A DNA stretch of 8,790 nt from Actinomycetota bacterium (GCA_018268695.1 JAFDWD010000170.1:1-8790), one strand, 5' to 3'; counted from the stretch's first letter, positions 1 to 7,454 are shown. Made by a program: numbers and translations. The notes: generated by a model not told the origin, from the sequence alone.

Positions 1-47
1 CGGGTGCCTCCGGCCGCGTCGACGAACTGCTCGCCGAAGAACACTGA
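1..47 (+). CDS. C-terminal end of upstream gene, probably ABC sugar-binding protein (partial)
   Basis: Reading from base 3, the frame encodes GASGRVDELLAEEH and stops with TGA at 45-47, 25 bases before the first permease start. The tail is an acidic amphipathic helix with a 'VDELLAE' pattern, common at the C-terminus of extracellular solute-binding proteins of carbohydrate ABC importers. Such proteins are normally encoded directly before the MalF-type permease, which is what follows here. Only 14 residues are visible, so the identity rests mainly on gene order. It could be another operon gene. Confidence 0.55.
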   Translation, partial: GASGRVDELLAEEH

Positions 48-72
48 GCGCCTGCCCGACCTGAGACGACCG

Positions 73-963
73 ATGCAAGTGGGCATGTCAAGAACGCTTA
101 CCGCGTCCCGACTACGGCGGGCGGGTGAGGGGTACGCGCTGATCACGCCGGCGATGGCCGTCGCGACCGCGTTCCTCTTCGTCCCGATCGCCCTCTCGGC
201 CTACTGGAGCATGACCGAATACAACGGTCTCACCTCGCCCCATTGGGTCGGTTTCGACAACTACACCTACCTGCTTTCGGACCCGGAATTCCTCAAGGCG
301 TTCGGCAACACGGCGATCTTCGTCGTCTTCGGGATGACCATCGGCCCGGCCCTCGGATTGGTCGCGGCACTGCTGCTGAACGAGAAGGTGCCTGGGCGCG
401 GCGTCTTCCGCACCGCCTTCTTCCTGCCGGTCACCACCTCGCTGGTGGTGGTGTCGGTGGTGTGGAAGCTGCTCCTCAACGAAGACGGCGTCTTCAACTG
501 GTTCATCGAACTGTTCGGCCTCCCGGGTCACGCCTGGTTGGCCGACTCCTCGACTGCCTTGCCCTCGGTGATCGCCGCCAGCATCTGGCAGGGCCTCGGG
601 TTCGAGACGGTGGTCTTCCTCGCCGCCCTGCAATCGATCCCCGGGTACCTCTACGACGCCGCGAAGGTAGACGGCGCGAACGGTTGGGCGCGTTTCCGCC
701 ACGTCACCCTGCCCGGACTGCGTCCGACCATCCTCTTCATCTTCGTGATCGGGATCATCGGCAGCTTCCAGGTGTTCGACCAGGTGTTCGTGATGACCCA
801 GGGGGGCCCGAACAACGCGACGACGACGATCGTCTACGAACTGGTCCAACGTTTCCGCGACCTCGAACTCGGCAAAGCATCGGCGATCGCCTACCTGCTG
901 CTGGTGATCCTCGGGATCATCTCCTTCGTCCAGTTCTGGATCTTCGAGAGGAGAGGACGATGA
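73..963 (+). CDS. Carbohydrate ABC transporter permease, MalF/UgpA type
   Basis: Inner-membrane subunit of a CUT1-type sugar importer, pairing with the next gene to form the translocation channel. The 296-residue product has about six hydrophobic segments (roughly residues 22-45, 79-103, 113-134, 165-187, 217-238 and 270-290). The EAA loop that docks on the ATPase is clear at about 192-214 (DAAKVDGANGWARFRHVTLP), followed by the family-typical FQVFDQVFVMTQGGP. The length is usual for the short MalF-like permeases. The start is uncertain: ATG at 73 has a weak GAG eight bases upstream, and ATG at 85 is also possible. A GTG at 4 would extend the frame but would overlap the preceding gene with an unrelated N-terminus. 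Its stop overlaps the next start (ATGA at 960-963). No ATP-binding subunit is in the window; actinobacterial importers of this kind often share a distant MsmK/UgpC-like ATPase. Confidence 0.93.
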   Translation: MQVGMSRTLTASRLRRAGEGYALITPAMAVATAFLFVPIALSAYWSMTEYNGLTSPHWVGFDNYTYLLSDPEFLKAFGNTAIFVVFGMTIGPALGLVAALLLNEKVPGRGVFRTAFFLPVTTSLVVVSVVWKLLLNEDGVFNWFIELFGLPGHAWLADSSTALPSVIAASIWQGLGFETVVFLAALQSIPGYLYDAAKVDGANGWARFRHVTLPGLRPTILFIFVIGIIGSFQVFDQVFVMTQGGPNNATTTIVYELVQRFRDLELGKASAIAYLLLVILGIISFVQFWIFERRGR

Positions 964-1811
964 CGGGCAGGCTCTCGCGCCGCCGCGCCTTGGTCTTCGC
1001 GGTGCTCTGTGCCAGCGCACTGCTGATGGTCGGCCCCTTGATCTGGGCGGTCAGCACCTCCCTGAAGGCACCCGCCGACGTCTTCGCCACGCCGCCGAAG
1101 TTCATCCCGAACCCGTTCACGCTGGAGGGCTACAAGGACGTCTTCACGGTCCTTCCGTTCCCGCGCTACCTGCTCAACAGCATCATCGTCGCCGTCTCGA
1201 TAGTTGCCCTCAACGTGGTCTTCGGCACCGCCGCTGCCTACGCTTTCGCCAAGCTCCGCTTCCCCGGGCGAAACCTGATGTTCGGAGCCCTGCTGGTCAC
1301 CCTCATGGTTCCCTTCCAGGTGAACCTGATCCCGCTCTACCGGATCATGGTGGAACTCCACGACATCTGGCCGGCGATCGGGGTGAACACCTACTTCGGC
1401 CTGATCGCGCCCAGCGCCGTACAGGTCTTCGGGATCTTCCTGATGCGCCAGTACATCTCCACCATCCCTGACTCGATCCTGGAGTCGGCGCGGCTCGACG
1501 GAGCTTCGGAGCTGCGGATCCTGCGCTCGATCATCTTCCCCCTCGCCAAGCCCGCGATCGCGACGTTGGCGATCTTCACCTTCGTCACCGCGTGGAACGA
1601 CTTCCTCTGGCCCTTGATCATCACCAACTCGGAAAACATGCGGACGCTTCCTGTCGGCCTCGCTCTGCTGTCACGTAAAAACAGTGTCAACTGGACCGAC
1701 ACGATGGCGGGGACGGTGTTGACGATCCTGCCGATGCTGCTTGTCTTCGCCGTCCTCCAGCGTCGCTTCGTCGAGGGCCTTACCGCGGGCGCCGTGAAGG
1801 GGGCCGGATGA
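960..1811 (+). CDS. Carbohydrate ABC transporter permease, MalG/UgpE type
   Basis: Second membrane subunit of the sugar importer, 283 residues, a normal length for MalG-like proteins. Hydrophobic segments lie near residues 10-32, 73-97, 107-127, 140-163, 198-218 and 248-268. The EAA loop is at about 174-197 (ESARLDGASELRILRSIIFP) with the expected DGAS core. Other family hallmarks are SLKAPADVF after the first segment, the stretch GTAAAYAFAKLRFPGR, and FVTAWNDFLWPL. The frame stays open upstream to base 243, but the start at 960 is supported by a purine-rich ribosome site (AGAGGAGAGG at 947-956), by the ATGA overlap with the first permease and by family N-termini. It ends in another ATGA overlap with the SIS gene. 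It should bind the same shared ATPase as its partner. Confidence 0.95.
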   Translation: MTGRLSRRRALVFAVLCASALLMVGPLIWAVSTSLKAPADVFATPPKFIPNPFTLEGYKDVFTVLPFPRYLLNSIIVAVSIVALNVVFGTAAAYAFAKLRFPGRNLMFGALLVTLMVPFQVNLIPLYRIMVELHDIWPAIGVNTYFGLIAPSAVQVFGIFLMRQYISTIPDSILESARLDGASELRILRSIIFPLAKPAIATLAIFTFVTAWNDFLWPLIITNSENMRTLPVGLALLSRKNSVNWTDTMAGTVLTILPMLLVFAVLQRRFVEGLTAGAVKGAG

Positions 1812-2884
1812 ACGGCATGGGCCCCGATATCGATCTCTTCCTCTCCGAGATCTGCGAACAGCCGCAGGCGCTCATCGCCGCCGCCGCCGGCCTCGACGCC
1901 CAGCGGGCTTCGCTGGCTCGCCTGGCCGACGCGGCGGCCACCCGGCCTCCGCTGATCCTGACCGGGATGGGCAGCTCCTTCGACGCCTGCCTGGCCACCG
2001 CGAGTGCGCTGGCCAGGCACGGACTGCTGAGCACCGCGATCAACTCGGCCGAGCTGCTGCACTTCCGCCTCGACGCGATCGGCCCGGACGCGCTGGTCGT
2101 CGCGATCAGCCAGTCGGGGAACAGCATCGAGTTGGTGAGGATCGCCGAGGCGCTGACGGGTCGCGCGGAGCGGCCCCGTCTCGTCTCGATCACGAACGGA
2201 CTCGACAATCCGCTCGCCCGCGCTGCCGACATCACCCTCGACACCTGCGCCGGGCTCGAGCAGGGCCCCTCGACGAAGACCTTCGCCGCCACCTTCGTCC
2301 TCGTCCAGGCTCTGGTGGCCTCGATTGCCGGGGCGCGGCCGGTCGAGGAGATCACGACGGCGGTGGCGACCGAGGCACGGCTCGCATCGGATGCCGCGGC
2401 GGCCCTCCTGCGGGAGCCGGTGGCACTGGCGGATCGCATGTATGAGGCGCTCGCCGGTCGTCCGTCGCTGGTCGTGGTCGGACGCGGGACGGCCCGTGCT
2501 GCCGCCGAGATGGCCGGACTGGTGCTGAAGGAGGCGGCGCAGGTGCAGGCGGAGTCGCTCGATACCGGCGAGTTTCGCCACGGTCCACTCGAGCTCGCTG
2601 GGCCCGAACTGGGGATCGCCGTGATCGCGACCGAGGGGCGCACGCGGGAGCTCGACCTCGCGCTCGCCGGGGAGGTTGCGGCCAGCGGCGCGGCGACCGT
2701 GGTGATCGCCAGCGAAGACGGCGGTCTGCCGTCGGATTCGATCGCGATCGGTCCGGTCGAGCCCGTCCTCGCACCAGCCGTGGCCGTGATCCCGCTCCAG
2801 CTCCTGGCCTGGCGCATCGCCCGGGAGAAGGGTCGTGACCCGGGTCGCTTCACCCTCGCGACCAAGGTCACGACGCGCGAATGA
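1808..2884 (+). CDS. Double-SIS-domain sugar isomerase/deaminase-like protein (GlmS C-terminal/AgaS/FrlB-like)
   Basis: A 358-residue cytoplasmic protein made only of the sugar-isomerase half of the GlmS family. It has two SIS domains (about 45-175 and 215-340) and no N-terminal glutaminase domain, so it is unlikely to be a glutamine-using GlmS. The first SIS domain carries GMGSSFDA (52-59) and AISQSGNS (99-106), the usual phosphosugar-binding serine loops. The second has LVLKEAAQ and GEFRHGP, giving E242 and H258, the same 16-residue spacing as E488 and H504 of E. coli GlmS. The C-terminal ATKVTTRE places K353 where GlmS has its Schiff-base lysine K603. The catalytic set for isomerisation or amine release therefore looks intact. 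Relatives include glucosamine-6-phosphate deaminase (NagB-II), AgaS and fructoselysine-6-phosphate deglycase (FrlB); the substrate cannot be chosen from sequence. AAGGGGG at 1797-1803 is a good ribosome site for ATG 1808. It is ATGA-coupled on both sides. Confidence 0.85.
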   Translation: MNGMGPDIDLFLSEICEQPQALIAAAAGLDAQRASLARLADAAATRPPLILTGMGSSFDACLATASALARHGLLSTAINSAELLHFRLDAIGPDALVVAISQSGNSIELVRIAEALTGRAERPRLVSITNGLDNPLARAADITLDTCAGLEQGPSTKTFAATFVLVQALVASIAGARPVEEITTAVATEARLASDAAAALLREPVALADRMYEALAGRPSLVVVGRGTARAAAEMAGLVLKEAAQVQAESLDTGEFRHGPLELAGPELGIAVIATEGRTRELDLALAGEVAASGAATVVIASEDGGLPSDSIAIGPVEPVLAPAVAVIPLQLLAWRIAREKGRDPGRFTLATKVTTRE

Positions 2885-4938
2885 GCGGGCTACGGCGCGG
2901 TCCGCACTTCCTTCGTGATGGTGATCGCAGCGTCGTCCCGGTCGGTGTCCACTACGTCCCGCGCCAGGGACCGGACTGGCCCTGGAGGGTCGGTCCCGAG
3001 GAGTTCGACCGCGAATTCGCGCGGATGGCGGCGCTCGGAGTCGACAGCGTCCGCATCGACCTGATCTGGGCGGCGATCGAGCCCCGGGAAGGCGAGTACG
3101 ACGAGCGCCACCTCGCGAAGCTCGACGAGATCCTCGCGGCGGCTCGCCGGCACGGCCTACGCCTGCAGCCCGTGCTTCTGGTCGGTGGCGAGGTGGGCGA
3201 CGCGTTCTGGGACGTGCCCTGGCGCGAGGGTCGCGATCCGCACGTCGACCCCGGCCTGCGCGAGGTGCAGGCGCGCCACGCGACGATGCTGGCGCGTCGC
3301 TGGGGTGGGGACGAGGGGATCCTCGCCTGGGACCTGAACGACGAGCCGGGGATCTGGCTCTTCCAGGACACCGGTGACGCGGACGCCCGCGCCTGGACCG
3401 CCGCTCTGGCGAGCGCGATCCGCGCGGTCGCCCCGGATGACCTGATCACGGTCGGCACCGCCTCCCAGGAGGTGGACCACGGCCCCTTCCGTGCCGACGT
3501 CATCGCGCTGGAGCTCGACTTCACCTGCGTCCATCCCTACCCGATCTACTCGCCGGAGCTCTATCCGGATCGGCTGCTGGGGGCTCGGATGACCCACGCC
3601 GCGGCCTTCGAGGTGGCGCTCGCCGACGGCGCCGGAAGAGCGGTGATGCTGCACGAGTACGGCGCCTCGTCGGCCCAGTTCGATCCGGAGGCGATCGCCG
3701 CCTACGACCGGCTGCTCGCCTGGTCGAGCTTCGGCCGCGGTGCGATCGGCTTCTATCCCTGGTGCTGGATCGACGCCGAGCCGGAGGCCTACGGCCGGGC
3801 GCCCTACGTGCGGATGGCGCACGAGACGCAGTTCGGCCTGCTCGCCGAGGACGGGGCGGAGCGCCCCCGGGCGGGCGTGCTCGCCGATCTGGCGGCGCGG
3901 CTCGCCCGGATCGACCTCGACGCCTACGCCGCGGCCGGCCCTGTCGCGAGTGCCGCCTGCCTGGTTCCGCACGAGTATGCGGCTCCCTTCGACCCGGCCG
4001 GCTACGGCCTCGACGCGGAGTCGGGTGGTCCCTACGAGCCGGCGGAGCGCGCCTGGAATCCGAGTCGCGACGTCAAGCCGCTGGTCCGGGCCTGGCTGAA
4101 CTCCTTCGTCCTCGCCGCCCGTGCCGGGCTCTCCGTCGAATTCCCGCGCGAACGCCTCGACGGTGCCTGGCCGGGTGCGCGACTACTCCTGCTGCCGGCG
4201 CCGTTGACGACGACGACGGACTCGCTCCTGCACGTCCGGACCAACTTCTGGGCCGGTGCCGAGGAGTTCCTCGCCGAGGGTGGGACCGTCTGGATGTCGC
4301 TCTCCGCCGACTCGGCGATTCCCGGGATGGAGCGTTTCGCCGGCTGTCGGATCGTCGAGCGCGCCGCGGCCGGGGCGGGGAGCGTCCTGCGCTTCCTCCG
4401 GCCGTGGGGGCCGTTCGCCGCCGGCGAGGAGCTCTTGCTTCCGGCGATGCCCTCGGGTCCGCTGGCCCGCGGCCCGGAGGGCCTCCATTCGCGCGGCGTC
4501 GTCCTCGCGCTCGAGCCCGGCGCCGAGGTGGTCGCGGTCGACGCCGCGGGCGACCCGGCCCTGGTCCGTTTCCCCTACGCGGGCGGTCACGTCGTGACCT
4601 GCGCCTATCCGCTCGAGCTGCTGCTCGCCGATCTCGCCGACGCCCATGGTCCCGGCGATGCCGGCTGGGGCATCTACGCGGGCCTCGCCGAATTGGCCGG
4701 CGGGGGGGAGGAGGCGGGCGTCGCGCACCCGGAGCTGACCTGCGGCTCACTGCGCGGCGAGCGCGGGGGACTGCTGGTCGTCACCAACCACGGTGACGCT
4801 CGGGTCGAGGCACCGTTGCGCCTTCCGCCCGCCGCCACCGCGATCAACGAGGTGCGTGCCGACGGGCTCTACCGGCATGACGCCGAGAGGGTCGAGCTCG
4901 GCGGCCACGACGTGCTCGTCCTCCTCTGGGACGAATGA
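2881..4938 (+). CDS. Cytoplasmic clan GH-A glycoside hydrolase with beta-galactosidase-like C-terminal domains
   Basis: A 685-residue protein without a signal peptide, so it should act on imported glycoside. Residues about 15-345 look like a GH5/GH42-type TIM barrel: GVHYVPRQG, GVDSVRIDLIWAAIEPREGEYD and the His-containing CVHPYP (216-221). AWDLNDEPG gives a probable acid/base E155, and VMLHEYGASS a probable nucleophile E259. The 104-residue gap fits a retaining clan GH-A enzyme. The residue before the acid/base is Asp (D154) where most clan GH-A enzymes have Asn. Residues about 395-495 (DVKPLVRAWLNSF, ARLLLLPAP, AEGGTVWMSLSAD) resemble the class I amidotransferase-like trimerisation domain of GH42 beta-galactosidases. 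The last 60 residues look like a small beta domain (LLVVTNHGD to VLVLLWDE). The family number and substrate are not resolved. No strong ribosome site precedes ATG 2881; translation probably depends on the ATGA overlap with the SIS gene. Confidence 0.82.
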   Translation: MSGLRRGPHFLRDGDRSVVPVGVHYVPRQGPDWPWRVGPEEFDREFARMAALGVDSVRIDLIWAAIEPREGEYDERHLAKLDEILAAARRHGLRLQPVLLVGGEVGDAFWDVPWREGRDPHVDPGLREVQARHATMLARRWGGDEGILAWDLNDEPGIWLFQDTGDADARAWTAALASAIRAVAPDDLITVGTASQEVDHGPFRADVIALELDFTCVHPYPIYSPELYPDRLLGARMTHAAAFEVALADGAGRAVMLHEYGASSAQFDPEAIAAYDRLLAWSSFGRGAIGFYPWCWIDAEPEAYGRAPYVRMAHETQFGLLAEDGAERPRAGVLADLAARLARIDLDAYAAAGPVASAACLVPHEYAAPFDPAGYGLDAESGGPYEPAERAWNPSRDVKPLVRAWLNSFVLAARAGLSVEFPRERLDGAWPGARLLLLPAPLTTTTDSLLHVRTNFWAGAEEFLAEGGTVWMSLSADSAIPGMERFAGCRIVERAAAGAGSVLRFLRPWGPFAAGEELLLPAMPSGPLARGPEGLHSRGVVLALEPGAEVVAVDAAGDPALVRFPYAGGHVVTCAYPLELLLADLADAHGPGDAGWGIYAGLAELAGGGEEAGVAHPELTCGSLRGERGGLLVVTNHGDARVEAPLRLPPAATAINEVRADGLYRHDAERVELGGHDVLVLLWDE

Positions 4939-5888
4939 GATACCGGCAAGTCGGTCGTAGCGGCCTGAAGATCTCGGAGGTCGGGCTCGGCTCCTGGCTC
5001 ACCTACGGCGGCTACGTCGACGCCCCCGCCGCCCGGGCCTGCATCCACCGCGCACTCGATCTCGGGATCAACTTCTTCGACACCGCCGACAGTTATGGCG
5101 ACGGTGCGGCGGAGCGATTCCTCGGCCGCGAGTTGCGCGGCGTGCGGCGCGAGCGCTACGTGCTCGCCACCAAGGTCTTCTTCCCGGTCGGCGGACAGGG
5201 ACCGAACGAGTCGGGGCTCTCGCGAAAGCACGTGGTCGAGGCATGCCACGCCTCCTTGAAGCGGCTACATACCGACCACGTCGACCTCTACATCTGTCAT
5301 CGGCCCGATCCCACCGTGCCCCTGGAGGAGACCTTGACGGCCCTCGACGACCTCGTCACCCAAGGGAAGATCCTCTACGTCGGAGTCTCCGACTGGCCGG
5401 AGGACCTGCTTGTCGAGGCGGTGGGGCTGCAGAGGGCCCGCGGACTTCGCCCGATCATCGCCGCCTGCGCGGAGTACTCCCTGCTCGAACGCGCCCCCGA
5501 GGCTGACCTTCTCGATTGCTGTCGCCGCCTGGGGGTCGGCTTGATCCCCTACCAGCCGCTGGCCCAGGGCGTGTTGGCCGGGCGCTACCGTGACGGCGTG
5601 CCGGTCCCGGGCAGCCGAGCCGCCGACCACGAGGCGGGCTTGTGGGTGCGTGAGCTGCTCGGCGAACGGGGGGCGCCGACATCGCTGGTGCGACTCGGTG
5701 AGCTTGCCGCCGAGCTCGAGCTGAGTATGGCTCAGCTGGCCACCGCCTGGGTGCTGCGCGATGAGGTCGTCGCCGGCGCGATCGTCGGCGCCTCGCGGGT
5801 CGAGCAGCTGGTGGAGAACGCCGCGGCCGGCGACGTCGAGTTGCCGGCCGCGGCGATCGAGGAGTTGGATCGCTTGTTCTCCGTCTAG
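4935..5888 (+). CDS. Aldo/keto reductase (NADPH-dependent, K+ channel beta-subunit-like group)
   Basis: A 317-residue (alpha/beta)8 oxidoreductase of the AKR superfamily, full length. The catalytic tetrad is visible: D49 and Y54 in FFDTADSYGDG, K80 in VLATK, and H122 in DLYICHRPD. Other family marks are GKILYVGVSDW (144-154), AEYSLLER (179-186), PYQPLAQGVLAG (205-216) and the cofactor 2'-phosphate loop GASRVEQLVEN (285-295), which points to NADPH. The pattern is closest to the YghZ/Kv-beta-like group. It probably reduces or oxidises a sugar or aldehyde produced by the upstream enzymes, but the AKR family is too broad to name one. It is the last gene of the plus-strand operon, joined by an ATGA overlap. 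Its TAG stop lies inside the CTAG shared with the convergent gene, so no terminator hairpin fits immediately after it. Confidence 0.92.
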   Translation: MRYRQVGRSGLKISEVGLGSWLTYGGYVDAPAARACIHRALDLGINFFDTADSYGDGAAERFLGRELRGVRRERYVLATKVFFPVGGQGPNESGLSRKHVVEACHASLKRLHTDHVDLYICHRPDPTVPLEETLTALDDLVTQGKILYVGVSDWPEDLLVEAVGLQRARGLRPIIAACAEYSLLERAPEADLLDCCRRLGVGLIPYQPLAQGVLAGRYRDGVPVPGSRAADHEAGLWVRELLGERGAPTSLVRLGELAAELELSMAQLATAWVLRDEVVAGAIVGASRVEQLVENAAAGDVELPAAAIEELDRLFSV

Positions 5889-7402
5889 TGGATGGCTTCG
5901 ACGACGCCGCGAACCGCGGCCTGCAGTTCGCTGTCGCCGGGCATCTCCTCGGTGAAGTACCACCAGAAGCCGCCCATAATGCTGAACGGATAGCCGGCCG
6001 CCTCGGCGTAGTAATTGGCGGCGACCTTGCGGCGAGCCGCAAGGGTGCTTTCGCGGTTGAAGGCCCAGAAGACCTTCGAGGTGTCCGTGGACCAGTAGTC
6101 GAGCTCTCCGAGGCCGATCTCCTGTTCCGGGAACTCGGCGTGCATCTCGTTCATCACCTGGTCGAATGCCATCCCCATCGGTGCGTCCTCGACGTACTGT
6201 GAAAGCAGGACGACATCGATGTTTTTGCGGACGGCCGCGGACAGGTTGGTCCGCGCCCAGTTGAACGGCGACCACTTCTTCGCATCGCCGCCCATCTGCC
6301 AGTACAGCGTCAGCACCACTTTTGCCGTTGGCCGTTTTTCACGAACGTAGGCCGCGGCGTCGGCGATCTTGTTCTTGATCCGGTTGTTTTCGGCGATCAG
6401 GGTGGAGGTGCACGAACCGCTTTCGGTGGTTTTGCTGTCGACCCAACAGCCGTTCACCTCGTTGCCGACTTCCCACGCCTGGATGTTCGGATAGGCATTG
6501 ACGAAGGCTTTGAAGCGTTCGAGATATTCGGCCCTGGTGTATTTGCTCGCGAAGGCGGAATCGACCGGCTGGCCGACGATCTTCAGGCCCGCTTTTTCGG
6601 CCGCTTCGACAGTGCCTTTGTAATATTCCGGTTTGCCTTTGTCCTTGGTCGGATCGAAGACGATCCGTACCCAGCCGCCCGGTTCGGTGATTTTGGAGGC
6701 GAGGGAAGGCCATTCCGCATAGACGCTCGGGTCGTCGACGGTGAGGCCCGCCCAGTTTTCGGTCGCATGTTCGTGGGCGTATTTCGGCCCGTATTCGGTC
6801 AGCAGCAGTTGGTAGGCGAGGCTGACCCCGTCGAGCGCCCGTTGCCCGTATTTACCCCGTTCGGCGTCGGTACTCGCGGCTTCCGCGGTTTTCAGGTTGG
6901 AAGACGCTTCTGCGTACGCCGTTTCGAACGCTTTCGATTTCACATAGGTGGACCGTGCCGCGAGCGCTTCGTTCAGGCGCCGCATCTCGTCCTTCGCAGC
7001 CACGTAGTTGAAGACGATCGTTTCGCCTTTGGTGAACCCTTTGCCGCCGTTGTCGACGATCACGTAGGAATAGCCCTCCGAGTCCGTCGGCCAGGAGACG
7101 GCGAAGGCGACAGCTTCGCTCGGGATGTCGAAGCGGAGTTTCCCGCTGCTGCTGTAGAGGGGGTATTCGTAGACGTCTTGCAGCGTGGTCGGATTGAGCA
7201 GCGCGTCGGTATCCCATCCTTCGGCGCCATAGCCTTCGCCGTGCATCACGGTTTTCGCCTGAGCAGGCGTAAGTTCCGTGCCGTTCCCGTGCTGGTCGTA
7301 GAACTTGAGGATCACAGTCCCTTCCGGTACGGCCAGGGCATTGGGCGCCAACGCCGCCAGCACGGCGATCGCACCCAGGAAAGCTACGAAGAGCTTTCTC
7401 AT
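5885..7402 (-). CDS. Secreted GH10-like clan GH-A glycoside hydrolase
   Basis: A 505-residue exported protein. Residues 1-24 form a Sec signal peptide (MRKLFVAFLGA core, probable cleavage after NALA). About 25-135 is beta-rich and may be a carbohydrate-binding or sandwich domain (VIVDNGGKGF). About 136-205 is alanine-rich and helical. From about 217 a TIM barrel begins. WEVGNEVNG gives a probable acid/base E315, and GLGELDYW a probable nucleophile E433; the ELD motif is like that of GH10, although the 118-residue gap is somewhat longer than usual. The only two cysteines, C319 and C331, are close together and may form a disulphide. The start is firm: AAGGAGG lies six bases upstream of ATG. Codon use is unlike the neighbours: by my reading 30 GAA to 11 GAG and 20 AAA to 11 AAG, with the last 110 or so codons shifting to GAG. 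Xylanase-type activity is possible but not shown. Confidence 0.8.
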   Translation of the reverse strand: MRKLFVAFLGAIAVLAALAPNALAVPEGTVILKFYDQHGNGTELTPAQAKTVMHGEGYGAEGWDTDALLNPTTLQDVYEYPLYSSSGKLRFDIPSEAVAFAVSWPTDSEGYSYVIVDNGGKGFTKGETIVFNYVAAKDEMRRLNEALAARSTYVKSKAFETAYAEASSNLKTAEAASTDAERGKYGQRALDGVSLAYQLLLTEYGPKYAHEHATENWAGLTVDDPSVYAEWPSLASKITEPGGWVRIVFDPTKDKGKPEYYKGTVEAAEKAGLKIVGQPVDSAFASKYTRAEYLERFKAFVNAYPNIQAWEVGNEVNGCWVDSKTTESGSCTSTLIAENNRIKNKIADAAAYVREKRPTAKVVLTLYWQMGGDAKKWSPFNWARTNLSAAVRKNIDVVLLSQYVEDAPMGMAFDQVMNEMHAEFPEQEIGLGELDYWSTDTSKVFWAFNRESTLAARRKVAANYYAEAAGYPFSIMGGFWWYFTEEMPGDSELQAAVRGVVEAIH

Positions 7403-7408
7403 TTGGTT

Positions 7409-7415
7409 CCTCCTT
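7409..7415 (-). promoter_or_regulatory. Consensus ribosome binding site of the secreted hydrolase
   Basis: On the minus strand this reads AAGGAGG, a full anti-16S match, six bases before the ATG at 7402-7400. It is the strongest ribosome site in the window and fixes the start of the secreted hydrolase. It suggests high translation, in contrast to the weak sites and coupled starts in the plus-strand operon. Confidence 0.9.
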
Positions 7416-7424
7416 GAGGGAGAG

Positions 7425-7454
7425 TTGACTGAGGTGCGAACATAACATTATATT
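7425..7454 (+). promoter_or_regulatory. Sigma70-like promoter for edd
   Basis: Plus-strand -35 element TTGACT (7425-7430), an 18-base spacer, and -10 element TATATT (7449-7454). Transcription would start near 7461, about 34 bases before the TTG start of edd. The promoter occupies the same bases as the opposite-strand promoter, so RNA polymerase should be able to use only one at a time. Confidence 0.6.

Noticed and set aside
243..959. N-terminal extension of the second permease frame back to base 243
   Set aside because: It is Arg/Pro-rich out-of-frame sequence lying over the first permease; the ribosome site and ATGA overlap place the start at 960.
112..1020. Long minus-strand ORF opposite the first permease
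   Set aside because: The composition is charged and low-complexity, as expected for an antisense shadow in high-GC DNA, and there are no recognisable motifs; the plus strand has clear permease motifs.
1391..2871. Two long minus-strand ORFs opposite the second permease and the SIS gene
   Set aside because: They are Arg/Ser/Ala-rich shadows without a ribosome site or domain; the plus-strand SIS motifs are unambiguous.
1808..2884. Calling the SIS gene glmS
   Set aside because: There is no N-terminal glutaminase domain with a catalytic Cys; only the isomerase half is present.
6767..7417. 216-codon plus-strand ORF opposite the secreted hydrolase
   Set aside because: It is an Arg/Phe/Val-rich antisense shadow; the minus strand has a signal peptide, a consensus ribosome site and catalytic motifs.
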